64,000 bases of DNA, from assembly GCA_021399435.1 (NCBI GenBank), contig JAJTUP010000141.1:1-64000 (forward strand), in the 5' to 3' direction. Position 1 is the stretch's first letter. The number at the start of each line of letters is the position of its first letter. Of the stretch, positions 23,665-37,084 are shown in pieces. Made by a program: the position numbers and the translations under genes. The stretch is from Diaporthe sp. PMI_573. Taxonomy: Eukaryota > Ascomycota > Sordariomycetes > Diaporthales > Diaporthaceae. The notes under the pieces were generated by a model that was given only the letters and a program-made list of their open reading frames with translations, searched no databases and was not told the origin of the DNA.

Positions 23665-26196
23665 ACACGTCCATGTCGGACAGAAGAAGAGACAGCCAAG
23701 CAGGAAGGTCAGGGACGGACAGGATGGAGGCTCATGGGCGTCGTCAGCCCGAGCCAGAACCGCACATTGCGCACGTGGAGTGCGCTGGAGAAGGGTGGTC
23801 TCGCCGTTGTTGATGGCGGCCATGCCGTGCTGAAGAAGGAAGCACGTCTTCGCGCCGCCGCCGCCGCCACATTCTGTTAGCACCACCCACGTGGGCTGCG
23901 CGGGCGGAACGCAAATGAGATGAAGGGAGAAGCCAGCCCGTGCGGTGCACACACGGCGGAGCGTGCTGTGGCGTCCAAGTTGACGGGGCAAAGACAATAG
24001 TAAGTCTGTCTGTGCATGTGCAGGCTGGGTCGTTGAGTCAGGCTGGCAGGGTGCTTTGCTTTTTTCTTTTTTGCCCTTCCCCCCGCCCTCCGACGGACCG
24101 TTCGTTGTCGCCACACCGGCTGACCGGGCACAGCCAAGGCGAGTATCGGACTGTCGGGGTGTTGGGCCACAGCTGGACAGTAGCTGGACAGTCAGCAGGC
24201 TGTAGTGGCAGAGTGGTCTGTCTGGCGCCCGCTGAACATTCTAGCCCAGCACGCTATCAGGGGACAAGTGGTGTGGAATCAGGTGGGCAGGTGGGTAGGT
24301 GAAAATAGAAAATCAACACGAGCTATGCCAAGAGCACCCGGTGCGTGCCTAGGGGTCCAGGTGTGGCTGTTCCCCACAACAAATCCGGCCCTGCACCGCA
24401 AGCGCCTCTCTCTGCAGGGCCGTCGGCCAGTCAGCCGCTCAGGCAGCTGGAGCCAGCAATCACCATCTGGTTGGCAGTTGGGGGATGTGGCGACAGGACC
24501 CTGCAAAGAGAGCGCGCTACTGCGGTGCCGCGACCACGACCCATCGGCATAGGGATATCCCCGAGCGGAGCTGACCCACCGTAACCATCATGCCGGTCAG
24601 GTGAGGCTCAATTCGAGAGGAGCGGGTATCACGCATGTGGGGCGTCATGGGTTGGGTCCAGAGCGATTAAATCGATACATATATATGTACATACGAGCGT
24701 GTAGCTGCATATGCATGTATGTATCTGAGGCGTCGTTTAGCAAGCCTCGTCAAGATGCATGAGAACAGCGGTCACCGTTTCAGGCATAACAGCACGCACC
24801 AAAATAAGCTTAAAGATCTAGACGCCTCTCAGAAAAAGCAAGCATATGTACCGCCCTTGTATATCCTGCGCGGCGCGCTACAAACTGCTCCCCTGGGGGG
24901 AGGGGGGGAAACACGCCACTCCTGGCGCAACGCCCAACCGCTCCCCCTCCCCTTTTCTGTCCTCAGTCCCAAACAATGGCAGCACACCCCCTTTTATGCA
25001 GTGAACCTCATTTTACAATGTCCGTATTCATACAGCCAGCGGCCCCGCGCTTTGACGCAGTATAATCGTTCATGCGGTGGCAGGACTCGCGGCCCCAATC
25101 TTGCCCCATGTTGACAATATAGAACTGGCACGTTCAACCAGAGACGTGCTTGTGTGCTTGTATATGCATTTTTTCCCTGAATACGGTGCCCTGCGGTTGG
25201 TCTGCGGTGGGTGGAAGTGGTCGGATCAGGATGATCGACCTGCAGCCACTTCTGCCCCTTCCGAGGGCCCTGCCGCTCTCCCTCGCAATTCCGACCTGGG
25301 GCCGCCGGCTTGTGTTACCCAGCAATTTCCATCAAAAATCCGGGGTAGCACCAGCACCACCAGGCCTGCTCAGCCCGGCTCCCAAAAATGGGCCACGGCC
25401 CTGAAGTGCACCCGCACCCGCTCCCTCGCCCGCTCCCTCACCCAGCATCGCCAGCGTCAGAGCGGCACGGCATGGAGCCCCGTTTGGTGTGGGTGTGATG
25501 TGGGTGTCAAGGTGTGTGCGCGTGCGCGCGCGCGTGTCTGCATGTCTCTCGCTTCCCTCTCTTGATCTTGTCGCCCTTCACGCTGATCTGCCCGCGTGGC
25601 GCCGAACCTTGCACGCACGCGCCCAACATTGGCATTGCCGTGTCACCTCGTGATGTTGATGAGCTCTCCCGTCACCCTTAACACATCTGTTTCACCACAA
25701 GGCCGCCGAATGTTTGCCCAGTCACGCCCGGCAGCGGCCCGCCCGGCCCCAGGCGCAGCTGGCCAATATTCCGATGCTCGGAAGCCCGCCCAGCGAGCCC
25801 AGCACAACCATGCTGCAAGGCGGCATCCATCCATGCCGCATCCTTCCCCCTTCCCACCAGCGCGCAATGCTGAGCATTGCTTACACATACAACCTCTGTG
25901 GCACAGGCCCGGCCTGTTCTGTTTTCGTCTCTCGGCTGATCCTTGAGGAAGACATGTACTATGTCTTCATCAGCGATCCGGGTAATTTCCAAGTCTGCGT
26001 CTCTGTTGATGCCATTCCGGTATTGCCTCCATGTGGGGATAAATTAAAAAGGGGCGCCGCGGGGTTCGAGGGACCTGGGGGCCGGGATACACTAAGGGGG
26101 CCATTGTCTTACCGGGGCGGATTCAACAAGCCTGGATGCGGCCAAGCCTAAGCCCTCGAATTTTGTCTCGTTGGCCAGCAAGGCCAGCCGGGGTGC

Positions 26197-26222
26197 CATC
26201 TGCATCTGCATCTGCATCTGCA
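26197..26222. repeat. (CATCTG)4 tandem repeat
   Basis: Four perfect hexamer units followed by CA. Hexamer length would conserve frame, but no surrounding gene is supported. Confidence 0.9.
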
Positions 26223-27339
26223 GAACAGCCCTCGTTTTCCCAGCCTCACTCGTCTTCCAGAAGCGGTGAGCGAAGCCTGGGTTGGTTTTTGGTTTTTTTT
26301 AGATTTGTTTTTTGTCCTTCGTGGTAGCTCAGCAAATCGAGAGCATCTCTAAATGTCAGGCTACATGCTCCCACCCACTTCAGTTCGGACCAGTTCAGCC
26401 CAGTTAGGCTCGGCTCAGCTCAGCTCCAGCTCAGCTCTGCGCACTGCTATACCTCCATGGGACTGGGGGGGGAGGGGACAGCCCGAATCCCAGAGTTCCG
26501 ACCATGCTGGCGAGCCGTGCCCGTCGAGCGTGCCGTTCCACCCCTGGACTATTCCGCCCGTCTTCTTTGTTGGATTATCATGGTACCTATAGTGTAGTTA
26601 TACCAGCACACTGCGCCGGCGTCACCCTAGTGGCGTGACACAGACGGCACCGTTCGATCACGTTGGTACGAGCACCGTACCGGACTAGAATCTTTTCAGG
26701 GTGGAAGGTTAGACTGCAGCGCATCGGGCTAGGCCATATTCATACATTGCATACACACACACACGGTGCCGTGACCTGTACCCCGGACGGGTTATATGCT
26801 ACCAACGAATCGCGACCCCCTATATCCGAAAGCACCAAGATCCCTGACGTGCCCAGATGCTGGCTCATCGGACCCTTGCCATGCCATCACGGACCCTAGT
26901 CGGCCCAGCCGGCGTCAAGGCGAGTGCGAACCTGAGAGACTCGCTCCTGGTCCCTCCTGGCCGACCCTGGCTCCTCGTGCTGCCGGGCTGCTGGGCTGCT
27001 GGCTGCTGGCTGCTGGCTTGCTGGGGACCGAGAACTTGGGGCCCACTTGCTCACAGAGCATCTCCGACCAACCAGCCTGGCAGTGTGCCCCGGGCCAGCT
27101 TCTATTTCGGATGATTGACGATTTCGTTCGTGTTTTGGGATGGGCTAGCATTGCTTTGTTGGCTCGGTCCATCATCTGTGTTGCCTGTCACGCTGCCTTC
27201 GCAGCCAGGGCTTGCCGTACACTCGCTCTCTCGTGTCTTTGTCCTCTCACTGTTCCACCTCGTTCCCGAAGCTGTATCTAGCCCTTCCGAACCCATGGCC
27301 ATTTTTTGATATGTGCGGACACCAAGTCTAATCATCCCA

Positions 27340-27722
27340 CTCCTATATTCTTCCGGTCTCTGTCCTTACTTCTTCTGTCCAACACCCCCCGGCCCCTTGT
27401 TTCGATACCGCCTTTCGCCCAGGACTCGGTTATCTCGTCTGTCAGTCGCTCGTCCGTCAGGCTCATCCCAGATCAGAGCGACGATAACATCCGTCTCGAC
27501 TCCTCCACCACAGTCGTCCTCTTCTTCCGCCGGCATATGTGTAGTGATCCCGCCCAAGCCATGTTTTGATACCCACAAGAGGTCTTGTGCCGCTTCCAAT
27601 AATCATTAATGTCACCCTCGCTTTCCTTGTTGTCCTCGCCCCTTGGACGCTCTTAGTCGTCGGGTGTTCGCATAGCTACGCTACACCGAGGGCGTCTGAA
27701 CAGTCTCGCTCGTTAAAACATC
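27340..27722 (+). promoter_or_regulatory. Pyrimidine-rich promoter/5' leader of gtb3
   Basis: C/T-rich tracts (for example 27352-27390 and 27500-27535) precede the gtb3 start, as is typical of highly expressed ascomycete genes. The start codon context is AACATCATGG. No exact transcription start can be placed. Confidence 0.4.
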
Positions 27723-30700
27723 ATGGCGTCCTTTTTTCAACCTCCTTTGTCAGGGGACCCGGCAATCGAGAATTGCAACAACAACACACCTTGGGAGATC
27801 TACTGCAACTCCATCATCCCTGGCGAGGACCGCCTCGTCACGCCAGTACAATGGTTCACATTCGTACTGGCCGTTGTTGCCCTTGGCATCCCGACCCTCC
27901 TGTACTTGGGGGATAGATCGTTAAAGTCGCTGCGGTCGTGGAGCAAATCGCGGAAAAGGTGCGTGGAAACCTACACACAGGCGCCTCCGGGCCCCGGGCT
28001 GACCAAATTGCAGCTCAAATACGGCAAAAACGCTGGAAAGGGCCAGGGCGCTGGAGCCATCGCCATGCTTGGATCTGTCAGCGGTGCAGTCTTTCTGTAT
28101 CTTTGGAAAGGACAGCCCTATCCCGAACCTGGGCAAGACGAGTGCTGAACATGACCTCCTCGTCGTCGCTTTGCCATTCCTTGCGGCCGCCGCCGCCCTT
28201 GATGACACAGACCAGGGCTCATTCTCCGAGACCTCGAGCACCATCGCCGGCGTTCCGGCATCGACACCTGTGCTCGGGCTAGTCGACGGCCAAGATCTGT
28301 CCTCAGAGAGCATTTCAGAGTCTGCAATTGCTGGCACCGTGGACTATCTCTTCAACATATACAGCGATAACGCTGTGGTCGGTCTCGTCATCGATGTCGG
28401 CCTGCTCAGGGAAGATGGCGTGGCTTACGTCCCTGACATTCTTATTCGGCTGTGTGAGCTGCAGGTGCCTGTGGTGCTCAAGTGTCACCATGACAGCAAG
28501 GTCCTCAAGGCTGTCAGCCTCAAGTTCCTTGCCGGCATCATCATCGAGAATGCCTGTATACTCGAGGATGGGAAGAGGAGGGACTACTTCCGCTCCCTGG
28601 CGCTGCGGGATGTCATGGCCAAGTGTGCGGACCAGCGTATCGAGCGGCCGAGCTTCTTTGTTGGCTTCTTTGATCGCTGGAACACCCGCCCATCGGCCGC
28701 AGTGGTGCGCAGGTCTGCAAAGCTTGCCGACCACTTCGCCGCAGTCCTCGAGCATGGGCCGGTGACGTCGCCAACGAGCTCGCCGGGTGCTCCCGTCAAA
28801 ATGCCGGCGAGCTTGAGTGCGTTCGAATACCTCCGCCGGACTGAGACGTCCGAGCTGCAGAATTCCTGGATGCAGCGGAAACGCATCACACACGTCGGGA
28901 ATGGGCGTCGGGACTCGATCGAGAAGGTTGCCAGTCTGCCGTTTGGTGAATTGCAACAGATCATCCCGAACATCGACGAGCTCCTCAGGCCACTCCCTCT
29001 ACCTGAGGACCTGCAGGCCCTAAGGGTGGAGCGACCCATCAAGGTGTCGCCTCCGGACTATGTCCCCGACGGGCCCTACCGTGAGGACTTCTGGGAGCGC
29101 ACATCCCAGGGCGAGCAGATTTCGCTCTACGGCTGTGTGCCACTCCTGAGCGAGCCCACGACCGCCCAGCACGAGGCCATACTGGACGCCCAGATCCATC
29201 TTCGAAACCTTAAGATGCTGCAGCGTATTACAGATGCCGAACTAACGAAGCACATCCAGGCCCTCGGGCAGTTCTCAGCGGCCTCCAAGTACGCGGACCT
29301 CATCGGCAACCTCGTTGATGGCCTCAAGCAGCGAAGAGTTTTCATTTACAAGGGCCTCGGCAGCGGATTCACAATGCCCGACAATACTGCCGAGTTCTGG
29401 GGCGTTTCTGCCGCGCACAATGTCGGCAACGCACACTCCCACCGCGACTCGACGCTGGGTGAGATAGATCTGTTCGTCTCGCGACGCTGCCCGAGCGACA
29501 TCGCCACGATCCTGCACACCTGGCTAGCGCACCATGACGTCCCCCGCATCGAGCGATACGAGGAAGAACTGCAGTTCGAGCGCACGCTCAACCCCGAGCT
29601 CGAACAAGTTGCCCTGCCCCTCAGCATCAGGCATCAGATTGAGAACGCCACCCCGGCCGAGACACTATTCCTGCTAGAGCAGATCAAGGTATCCGACATG
29701 ACACACCACTTCAAGTACGGCATCGAGGAGCACTGCCGCTCAGTCCTCCTGGACCAGGCCGCGACAGAGTCATGGAACCACGCGGCATCTCAGGGGGTCC
29801 TGAGCGGATCGTCAGATATGGAGACACTGTTCCGCCGCCGATCTCAGGACTTTGTACGGCTTGGGGCCAATAGGCTGCCATCCATCGCCAACCTTCTGCT
29901 GCTTTCCCGCTACGTTGACAGGATCGTGGTCGAAGCCCTCTTTGCTGGAGACCGCGATAAGCTCAACGTGCTGAACGACGCGCTGCTGCACGCCTATGAC
30001 CCCTGGGGCTCATGGACGGCAGACTGCGAGTACGTCGACGTGAATGCGGACCTCTTCGCGCTTATCTTCGTCTCTGCCCTGCGAAAGTGCGCCTTTGAAG
30101 ACGTCTACATCGAGACCACGGACCGCTGTCCGTTCTTTCTCTCCCAACCAGACCAGGCTGCTGTTTTCTCGGAACTCTGGGCATTGGGGTCCCAGTGCGA
30201 GTCCTACTTCGGCATGCCTCCTCGAGATCTGGGCGAGATCATCTACGACCGCTATCGCAAGTTTCTGGCGGAGCATCCTCCACCAGAGGGTTTCAAGGAT
30301 AAGAAGATCATGACAGCCTTTGCCAAGCCGGATGCTGGTTCTGCGGGGAGTGACGAGATGGACCCAGACGGCCCGTCGCGCAAAGGTTTCGTGAAGACCG
30401 TCACCCAACTTCGCAAGAAGTTCGCGGAATTCGGTGCCCTTTCCATCTTCTGCCTTCCCGCCATCATTGATATCCTGCTGCTGACCTTTCTCGGCCGTGG
30501 TCTATTCATGACGGCGTGGCTTGGCAACGAGCACCTCACTGCCGCCTGTTATGCGCTTTTGATGTCGCTGCTAATCTCTGCCGGTGTCACTGGCTGGGTT
30601 GGAAGCATCGGGAACTACTATATTTGCAACGTAAGTCTACCGGCGGCGCCGCGCATCGGGGAAAAGAAAGGTCTAAAAAAGAGTGGATTAGTTGCTGACA

Positions 30701-33700
30701 TAGAACCAGTACGCGTACGACAACATGATCTACTTTCATGTGCAGCGACTTTCAGGCGGCTTTGTGCTCACCGTGCTTGTCGGGATCGTGGGCTTCATCA
30801 TCTTCACCGTCAAGGTCAACGTTGGCACCGGCATTGTCTTCATTCTGTATCTCATTGCCATCTCAATGTATCTGAACGTCCTGGGTATGTCTCATTGCCT
30901 ATCTGCTTGGTCTCGTGGATGGTGATCACTGACAAGAAATCATTCAGGCGTCATGGCTACGATGCACCAACATGGCAGTCCTCTCACCTCGGGCCGCACC
31001 GTCCTGTGGCGTACGATCCCGGTGTTCTTCCTTTCGCCACTCATCTCAACCTTTGTCCCTGGCCACGACGTGGAAGTCTACCTGCCCGTGATATACGGTT
31101 TTCTCGTCATAATCCTCTTCCAATACCGTCAATTGTGCCATGAGTGGTCAAATTGGATGACCAAGATCCCTCGAATTACAGAGAAGGACATCATCAGCTG
31201 GTACGGCGCCAAGATGGAGGCCAGGGCGGAGGAGGAATCATCGGAGATGGTCACAGAGACGGGAAAGTGCCTAGCGAGGACAAGAACGAAAACGGAGGAG
31301 AATTTGTCTCCCGAGGCCAAGAAGAAATTGGCACTGCTGGCCTTCCGCCAGCAAGTCGAGGCATACAGCGACGGTATACTGGGCTTCGGCCGAACCAAGC
31401 TTGCCGATCCTGTGGTGGTGCGTGTCGCTCAGGGCATGCCATATCTGGACTGGCTTCTGAAAAAGGACGATCCCGCGAGGCCGAGAGCAGAGACCTTGAC
31501 CACTGGCTGGTTTGGTCAGGTCAACCAGGCCTTGAAGACGCAGGAGCAGCTTGCTCAGGGCCTCAAGGAACACAACATTTTCATCTTGTTCCGATACGCC
31601 CGCTTCGACATCGGATCCAGCGTCGGCCTCTTCCTGGTTGCGCTAATGGACAGATGGGTCAGCATCGTCATGAGCGCCCGTAACGAGCCCATCATCATTT
31701 TCACCGATGACACGGCCCGCTATGCCATCTGCTTTGCCATCTTGTACTTCTGTTCCTCCGTCATGACACTCGATGGCACGCTGCAGAACTACTGGTCAGG
31801 CAACTATACATTGTCTGAGGAGAAGCTGACCGACTTCGATCACGCCAAGCTTGTCCTGGAGGACTGGGAGAGGAGCCGGCGGCGGAAGTATGTGGGCGCT
31901 CTGCTCGAGCTGTCCCAGAGGCTGGTCTTTTGGCTCGGCTTCTCTTCCATCTTCGTCTGGCTCTTTGTCAAGGACCAACAGCTCATCGTTCTGTACTACG
32001 CGTACGTCATTGCTTATACCTCGGTCATGATCTTCCAGTTCAACCGATGCTTCACCACCGATGTCAGATACCACGTCGGCTCGATCCTCTCCGGCGCCGT
32101 GACGGGCTTTATCGTCGGCTGCACCATCCATGGCATCTACGGCGAGGATCAGCCCTTCTATACAGACGTGATCGCCCTAAACGCCGCTGCAATCATGGCT
32201 GCTGTCCTGACGACCTTCTTTGTGTGGAAGGACCTGCATATTCAGAAGCCAGTACGGAAAAACCATGCACCTGGCGGGGACTCAACTGGGTGGACGCAGC
32301 CCCGGCTGTCCAACCCGAGCATGGCAGTTTCGGAGACTTCTGAGGTTGCCACCTGGAAAGACCTCCCCGGGAACAAAGTCACGGTCAACTCTTCGAACCT
32401 CATCTGCGACAGAATCCCAGAGTTGCTGCGCCTGGCTATCGGGCAGCCCAACGTGCATGCTCAGAACGCGGCATGGTCAGAGGATGTCTTGAAGGTGGCA
32501 CTCGAGATGTGGAAGGCGGGCAGGATTGAGCTCAACCTCAGCACTCGAACCTCCTTCATCGAGATGGGCTTCGGTAGCTCCATGTCCTTCAGTCGGTACG
32601 ACGGGAACATGCTGGAGATCTCGACAGGTTACCTCCTGGAGGACGAGATCAATGTTCCCACATGGCAGCCCCTGCTCGCCTATTTTGCCACCGAGGCCAT
32701 CCTTTTCCATACTGCTCGTGCCATCTTCCACATGGACCGCCAGCGCGCCATCCAGGCTGAGCATTTCCTCCATGAGACGGAGCAGTTGTCTCGACGCATT
32801 GACTTCGAGCTGTCTACGTCCGACCTACCCACCCTTCTCGAGATCCAACGAAAGACTAATCTCAAGATCATGAAGCATCTCTGCCTCGGCATCCATGTCG
32901 ATAGCAAGTGGCGTGATCTACCGCCCTATGTTCGCGAGGTCATCTTTTGCCGCATCCTCGGTGACCCGGTATCAGTGTCTAGGGACCTGCATCAGTTCAT
33001 GGCCAACCATTCGATCGACCTGCAGACCTCGGATTTCCATCTCGAGACTGCCCTGACCATCTACCAGAAGACACTGGAGCGTGAGCACATCAACGCCGAC
33101 TACTCGCTCGAGACGGGCACAGCGCCGCTTTCCAAGTCGGAGCTTCACTGTGCGCCAGTGCACGTGGGGCCTCGCCAACAGACTTTCTTCTTGGGTCTCG
33201 TCGAGACCATCTCGTCCATTCCAAACACGTTTACCAAGTGGGTTGGCATCATCACCGGTGCTGGTTCGGACGTGGAGAGGGAGCTGTGGTACAACTTCCG
33301 GTACTCGTACGCGCGCGGCCCAATCCTGTGGGTGATCCTAACATTCTGGCGCTTCTGCTGGTTCCTCAAGAACATCTGGGTGTACGTCCTTCTCATTTAC
33401 CACCGCAAGAACCTGGTGCGCATTTCCCGCCTGGCGAAGAAGGGGGCGTCCAGGACACTCGTCAAGGACAGGGTTGTTGTTGAACAGCTGAGGAAGGTCA
33501 TCACTGGCTTTGCGGCACACAATGAGCAGAACTCCATCACCCTGGAGATCTTCGACAAGCAGCTCTCAACCCGTCCCACAGACGTAGAGCCTGTGTCCAC
33601 AGCAGTGTATGATGATGCCTTCCGACTCTCGAACCGTCAGGACAAGTCGACTGGCAAGAACAAAAAGGCCAACCCCTGGATCTTCTCCACGTACAACTAT

Positions 33701-36700
33701 GGCGAGGACACCCGCTCGAGGTGGCCAGCCTTCAAAGAGGTCGTGGACGGCCAGAACTACAAGAAGTGCTACTACGACAAGTATGGGCGCGTCACCCACG
33801 GTGACATGATCTTTGGCGATAAGGAATACGAGTTCACCTACTCGTACAAGTCCAGTCCAAAGAGCAGCCACGAAATCCTCCGTGCCGAGTTCAAGCTCGC
33901 AAAGTCGGACAAGAAGGACAGCCTGGTGGTCTATTGGGGTGTGCCTCTCCGTGCCGACGTCGGGACGAAACTCGACTGGGTGCCCTCGGACCGTGTCTGT
34001 CGCATTGTGCGCAAGATCGACGCCAAAACGTACACTACTACCAGCAACTACGCCCATCGGCGTGACCCGACCATGGTCACTGTCATGGAGGAAGGCGGGG
34101 CGCGCTGCCTGGTTGGGCAGCCCCCGAAGGTCTTCCCAGAGGAGCAGATGATGCAGACCCGTCCGACCGACGTCTTTTTCGAGAATGACGACTTGTTCAT
34201 CCGGCACCGCAGGTCTGATGTGCGCCGCATCTACAAGTACATAGGTAGCAACCGTGCTGTCAAGTCCCTGAGGACCATGATCAACCCTGGTGCTTGGAAC
34301 TACTGGCACAAGAAGAAGGTCTACTCCCGCGTGCCCACTTGGTGGCTCCGGACCGAGCTTTGGAACTATTGGCTCAAGTCCAACTCGCTTGACGGCATCA
34401 CTGCGTGCTGGATGGACGAGTTGATCCTGCGCGAGGAACCCACACTACTAAAGTACTGGTCGTACCGCTCGTCCGGGCAGCTGACTGCAGCGAAGAGGGA
34501 GCTCGACGAGAACATTGAGCGGATCGTCGCCGCCACCGAGCTCGAGAAGGACGTCTCGGAAGTCTGCATGTTGCCTATCAAGGCCTCGGATCTCTATGCC
34601 ATGGGGCTAGGCAAGGACGCAAACCAGATGACGACTCGCCCAGAAGACTGTTTCAAGGACACACAAGAGCGCATCTCGGTCATCTTCAACGACGTGGGAT
34701 GCTGGCCCGAAGCGCCTGGTGGTGTCTCCAACTGCCGGCGCGATCTTGTCAACGGCCACAGCACGATTCGGAACCACGTCCTCGCCGAGTCGGCGAACGA
34801 ATACGGTATCCCCCGCTTCCAGATCGAGAAGAACGTCCAGTCTCTGAAGATCCTGCCTCTCTGGGGCTTGGACGGCAAGACACCCAACCATGGTGTCATC
34901 GACAACCTCCTCCAGTCCGAGGTTGACCGCAAGATCGGAAATACTGAAATCAAGCGGGACATCATCAACACCTTCGTGCCCCTGCTCAAGCAGTTTGTCA
35001 AGGGGGCGAGATCGCGCCACATAGACCGCCCCGGTCTTCTGCATTACAGCAACATCATGCTCACCATGTTCAAGTTCTTCGAGCACAAGGACTACAACGA
35101 GGCATACAACAGCAAGGAAGTCGCCGCTGCGTGGGCCGATGCGTGGTTGGAGAGCTACGATGACGCTGACATCACGGATCCGTCCGACTGGTTCGAGCTG
35201 TCCCGACCGAGCATGACCGACTTCAGGGACGCGCTGGCCATCTACAAGTCATATTTCTTCATCTTCAGCGTCCAAACTCCCGAGAACTGCCCCCAGGTGT
35301 TCCAGAGCACCCACCACGGGATCAGCAGTCTGTTCGGCATGCTGCTGAAGTACAAGCGAGGCACCACGTTTGGCATCTGGGACCATGCCATCCTCTGGCG
35401 CGAGTGCTGCCTCAACATCTCGCCTGCGCAGTGCGAGCTCTCGATCCCGGTGCAGTCCATGCTGCTGGCCGGAATCGGCTTGGCGACCAAGCTAGCTTAC
35501 TTCCACGCCGATGTCATCCTGCCTTGCACTTCTTTCTTCAACCCCATCTGGGAGGCTGATCTTGGTACCGACATGGGGAAGGTCACCCACAGGAACCAGT
35601 TCCGGCGCAAGATCGATCCCATTGTGAACGGTGTCGGGAACATGGACGCATTTGAACCCGTGGATCATGTCCGCACCGAGGTGCCCACCGTCATCATGCT
35701 GTCCAACGTGCAGTTCATCAAGGACGTGCGGACGGCCATCTTGGCCGCCGACGTCATCATCAACAAGTTCGGCTTCAAGGATTACAAGCTCGTCGTGTAC
35801 GGTGCTCAAGACCGCGAGCCCAGCTACACAATCGATATGGTAAAGCTCATCCAGCAGTGCAAGATGTCTGACAAGGTTATCCTGGGCGGGTTTGGCCGAC
35901 CGCAAGAGGTTCTCAAGGATGCATGGCTGTTTATGAACTCGTCACTCTCTGAGGGTCTGCCTCTTGCCATCGCCGAGGCCGCGCTTGCGGGTGTGCCCAT
36001 TGTCGCTACGTCCGTCGGCGCCACAGCGCTGGTGTTGACAGATCCCGATGATCAAGATCGCAAGTACGGCGAGGTCGTCCCACCCAATGACCCCGTGGCG
36101 CTGGCCCGCGCACAAGTTGCCATGCTGTCCATGGTGGGCCCGTGGTCCAAGTTCACGGGCGAGGTCGGCGACAAAGAGGCCGTGCCCGCGAGCCTGACCT
36201 TGCCGGACGTCATCAGGGACTCGGACGTGGAGTGGCTCACCCGTCGAATGTACGAGAAGGCCGAGTTCCGCCGCGAGCTTGGCATGCTCTCGCGCGGTGT
36301 CGTGCTCAAGGGGTTCCATGGCGAACGTTACCTGCGCGAGCACGAGCAGATGTACTGGATTCAGTGGCACATGGCTCGCATGCGTGCCGACGAAGCACTC
36401 ATGGCGCCTGCCAACCGAAGCTTCAGGTTCGGTGCCAACGTTCCCGTTCGATACAGTGATGTCTCCGAGGAGGAGATGTGGGCCGAGACGGAAGACTGGG
36501 GTGTGCTGGATGTTAGCGAGCGGCCTGGCCAGAACGGCAGCCGCGCCGTGGACGATTCAAGAGCGGGCCGCAACGCCGGAGGCCTTCTGGGTCGCGCGAA
36601 CGGAGCAGCTCTCGCGCTGAGTAGGAAGAGATCCGTCCGTTGGCAGGAGTTCCCTCCGAGCAACATGAGTAGGACCTCCCTCTTCTCAAATTACGAGGGG

Positions 36701-36778
36701 AGGAGGTTGAGTAAACAGCCTAGGAGACCATGGGTTGAGTCGCGAGCGGGTTCCTATATTTCATCTAGAGAGGTATGA
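27723..36778 (+). CDS. gtb3: Galactosaminogalactan synthase Gtb3, PelF-like GT4 membrane fusion
   Basis: Four exons, 27723-27958, 28014-30630, 30710-30884 and 30948-36778, give 2952 residues. Introns of 55, 79 and 63 nt have GT-AG ends and CTGAC-like branch sites, and all joins keep frame. Order of parts: one N-terminal helix (residues ~46-64); a soluble region to ~880, with an alpha/beta barrel-like early part; about twelve membrane helices between ~885 and ~1440; a soluble region with one further hydrophobic segment near 1795-1830; and a GT4 domain at ~2250-2800. The GT4 domain starts with APGGVS, has THHGISSLFG and an ILWRE block as in bacterial PelF, and carries the EGLPLAIAE (E-x7-E) donor motif. 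The tail is Arg/Ser-rich. It is the likely polymerase, and perhaps exporter, of galactosaminogalactan. In A. fumigatus, Gtb3 is the cluster glycosyltransferase; the transport role is inference. Confidence 0.9.
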
Positions 36779-37084
36779 GATGAAGACCAACTGTTGAAAA
36801 TGATTATCATGTTACAATCTACAACGTATCCGCTTGAGATGCACCCAGGGTTCATTCCGTCATGTATAGACACTTGTGACTTTATCCGCTCCTGTGCAAT
36901 CCGAGAAGTTGCGGTCTTGCGTTGTCTGCAGCCTCGGTCCACATTCTCTGGGGCATGGAGATCAAATGTTGAAATTTCGGTTCGCGGGGAGATGCAGCGG
37001 GATGCATGTAAATTTTGTCTGCCTCCTGACCGCACGCACATATCAGTGTACTTTTCAGTGATATTGGAATCTATCCACGGGACA

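Larger units (their letters stand above)
21189..27722. promoter_or_regulatory. 6.5-kb divergent intergenic region uge3/gtb3
   Basis: The two start codons face away from each other across 6.5 kb. I found no frame with convincing codon pattern, domain or splice structure. The longest minus frame (22282-22848) looks random. The region holds several microsatellites and a pyrimidine-rich 350 bp before gtb3. Such a long gap could hold distal regulatory sites or unannotated non-coding transcripts, but nothing in the sequence proves this. Confidence 0.45.

Noticed and set aside
33566..34309. 247-codon minus-strand open frame
   Set aside because: Antisense shadow of gtb3.
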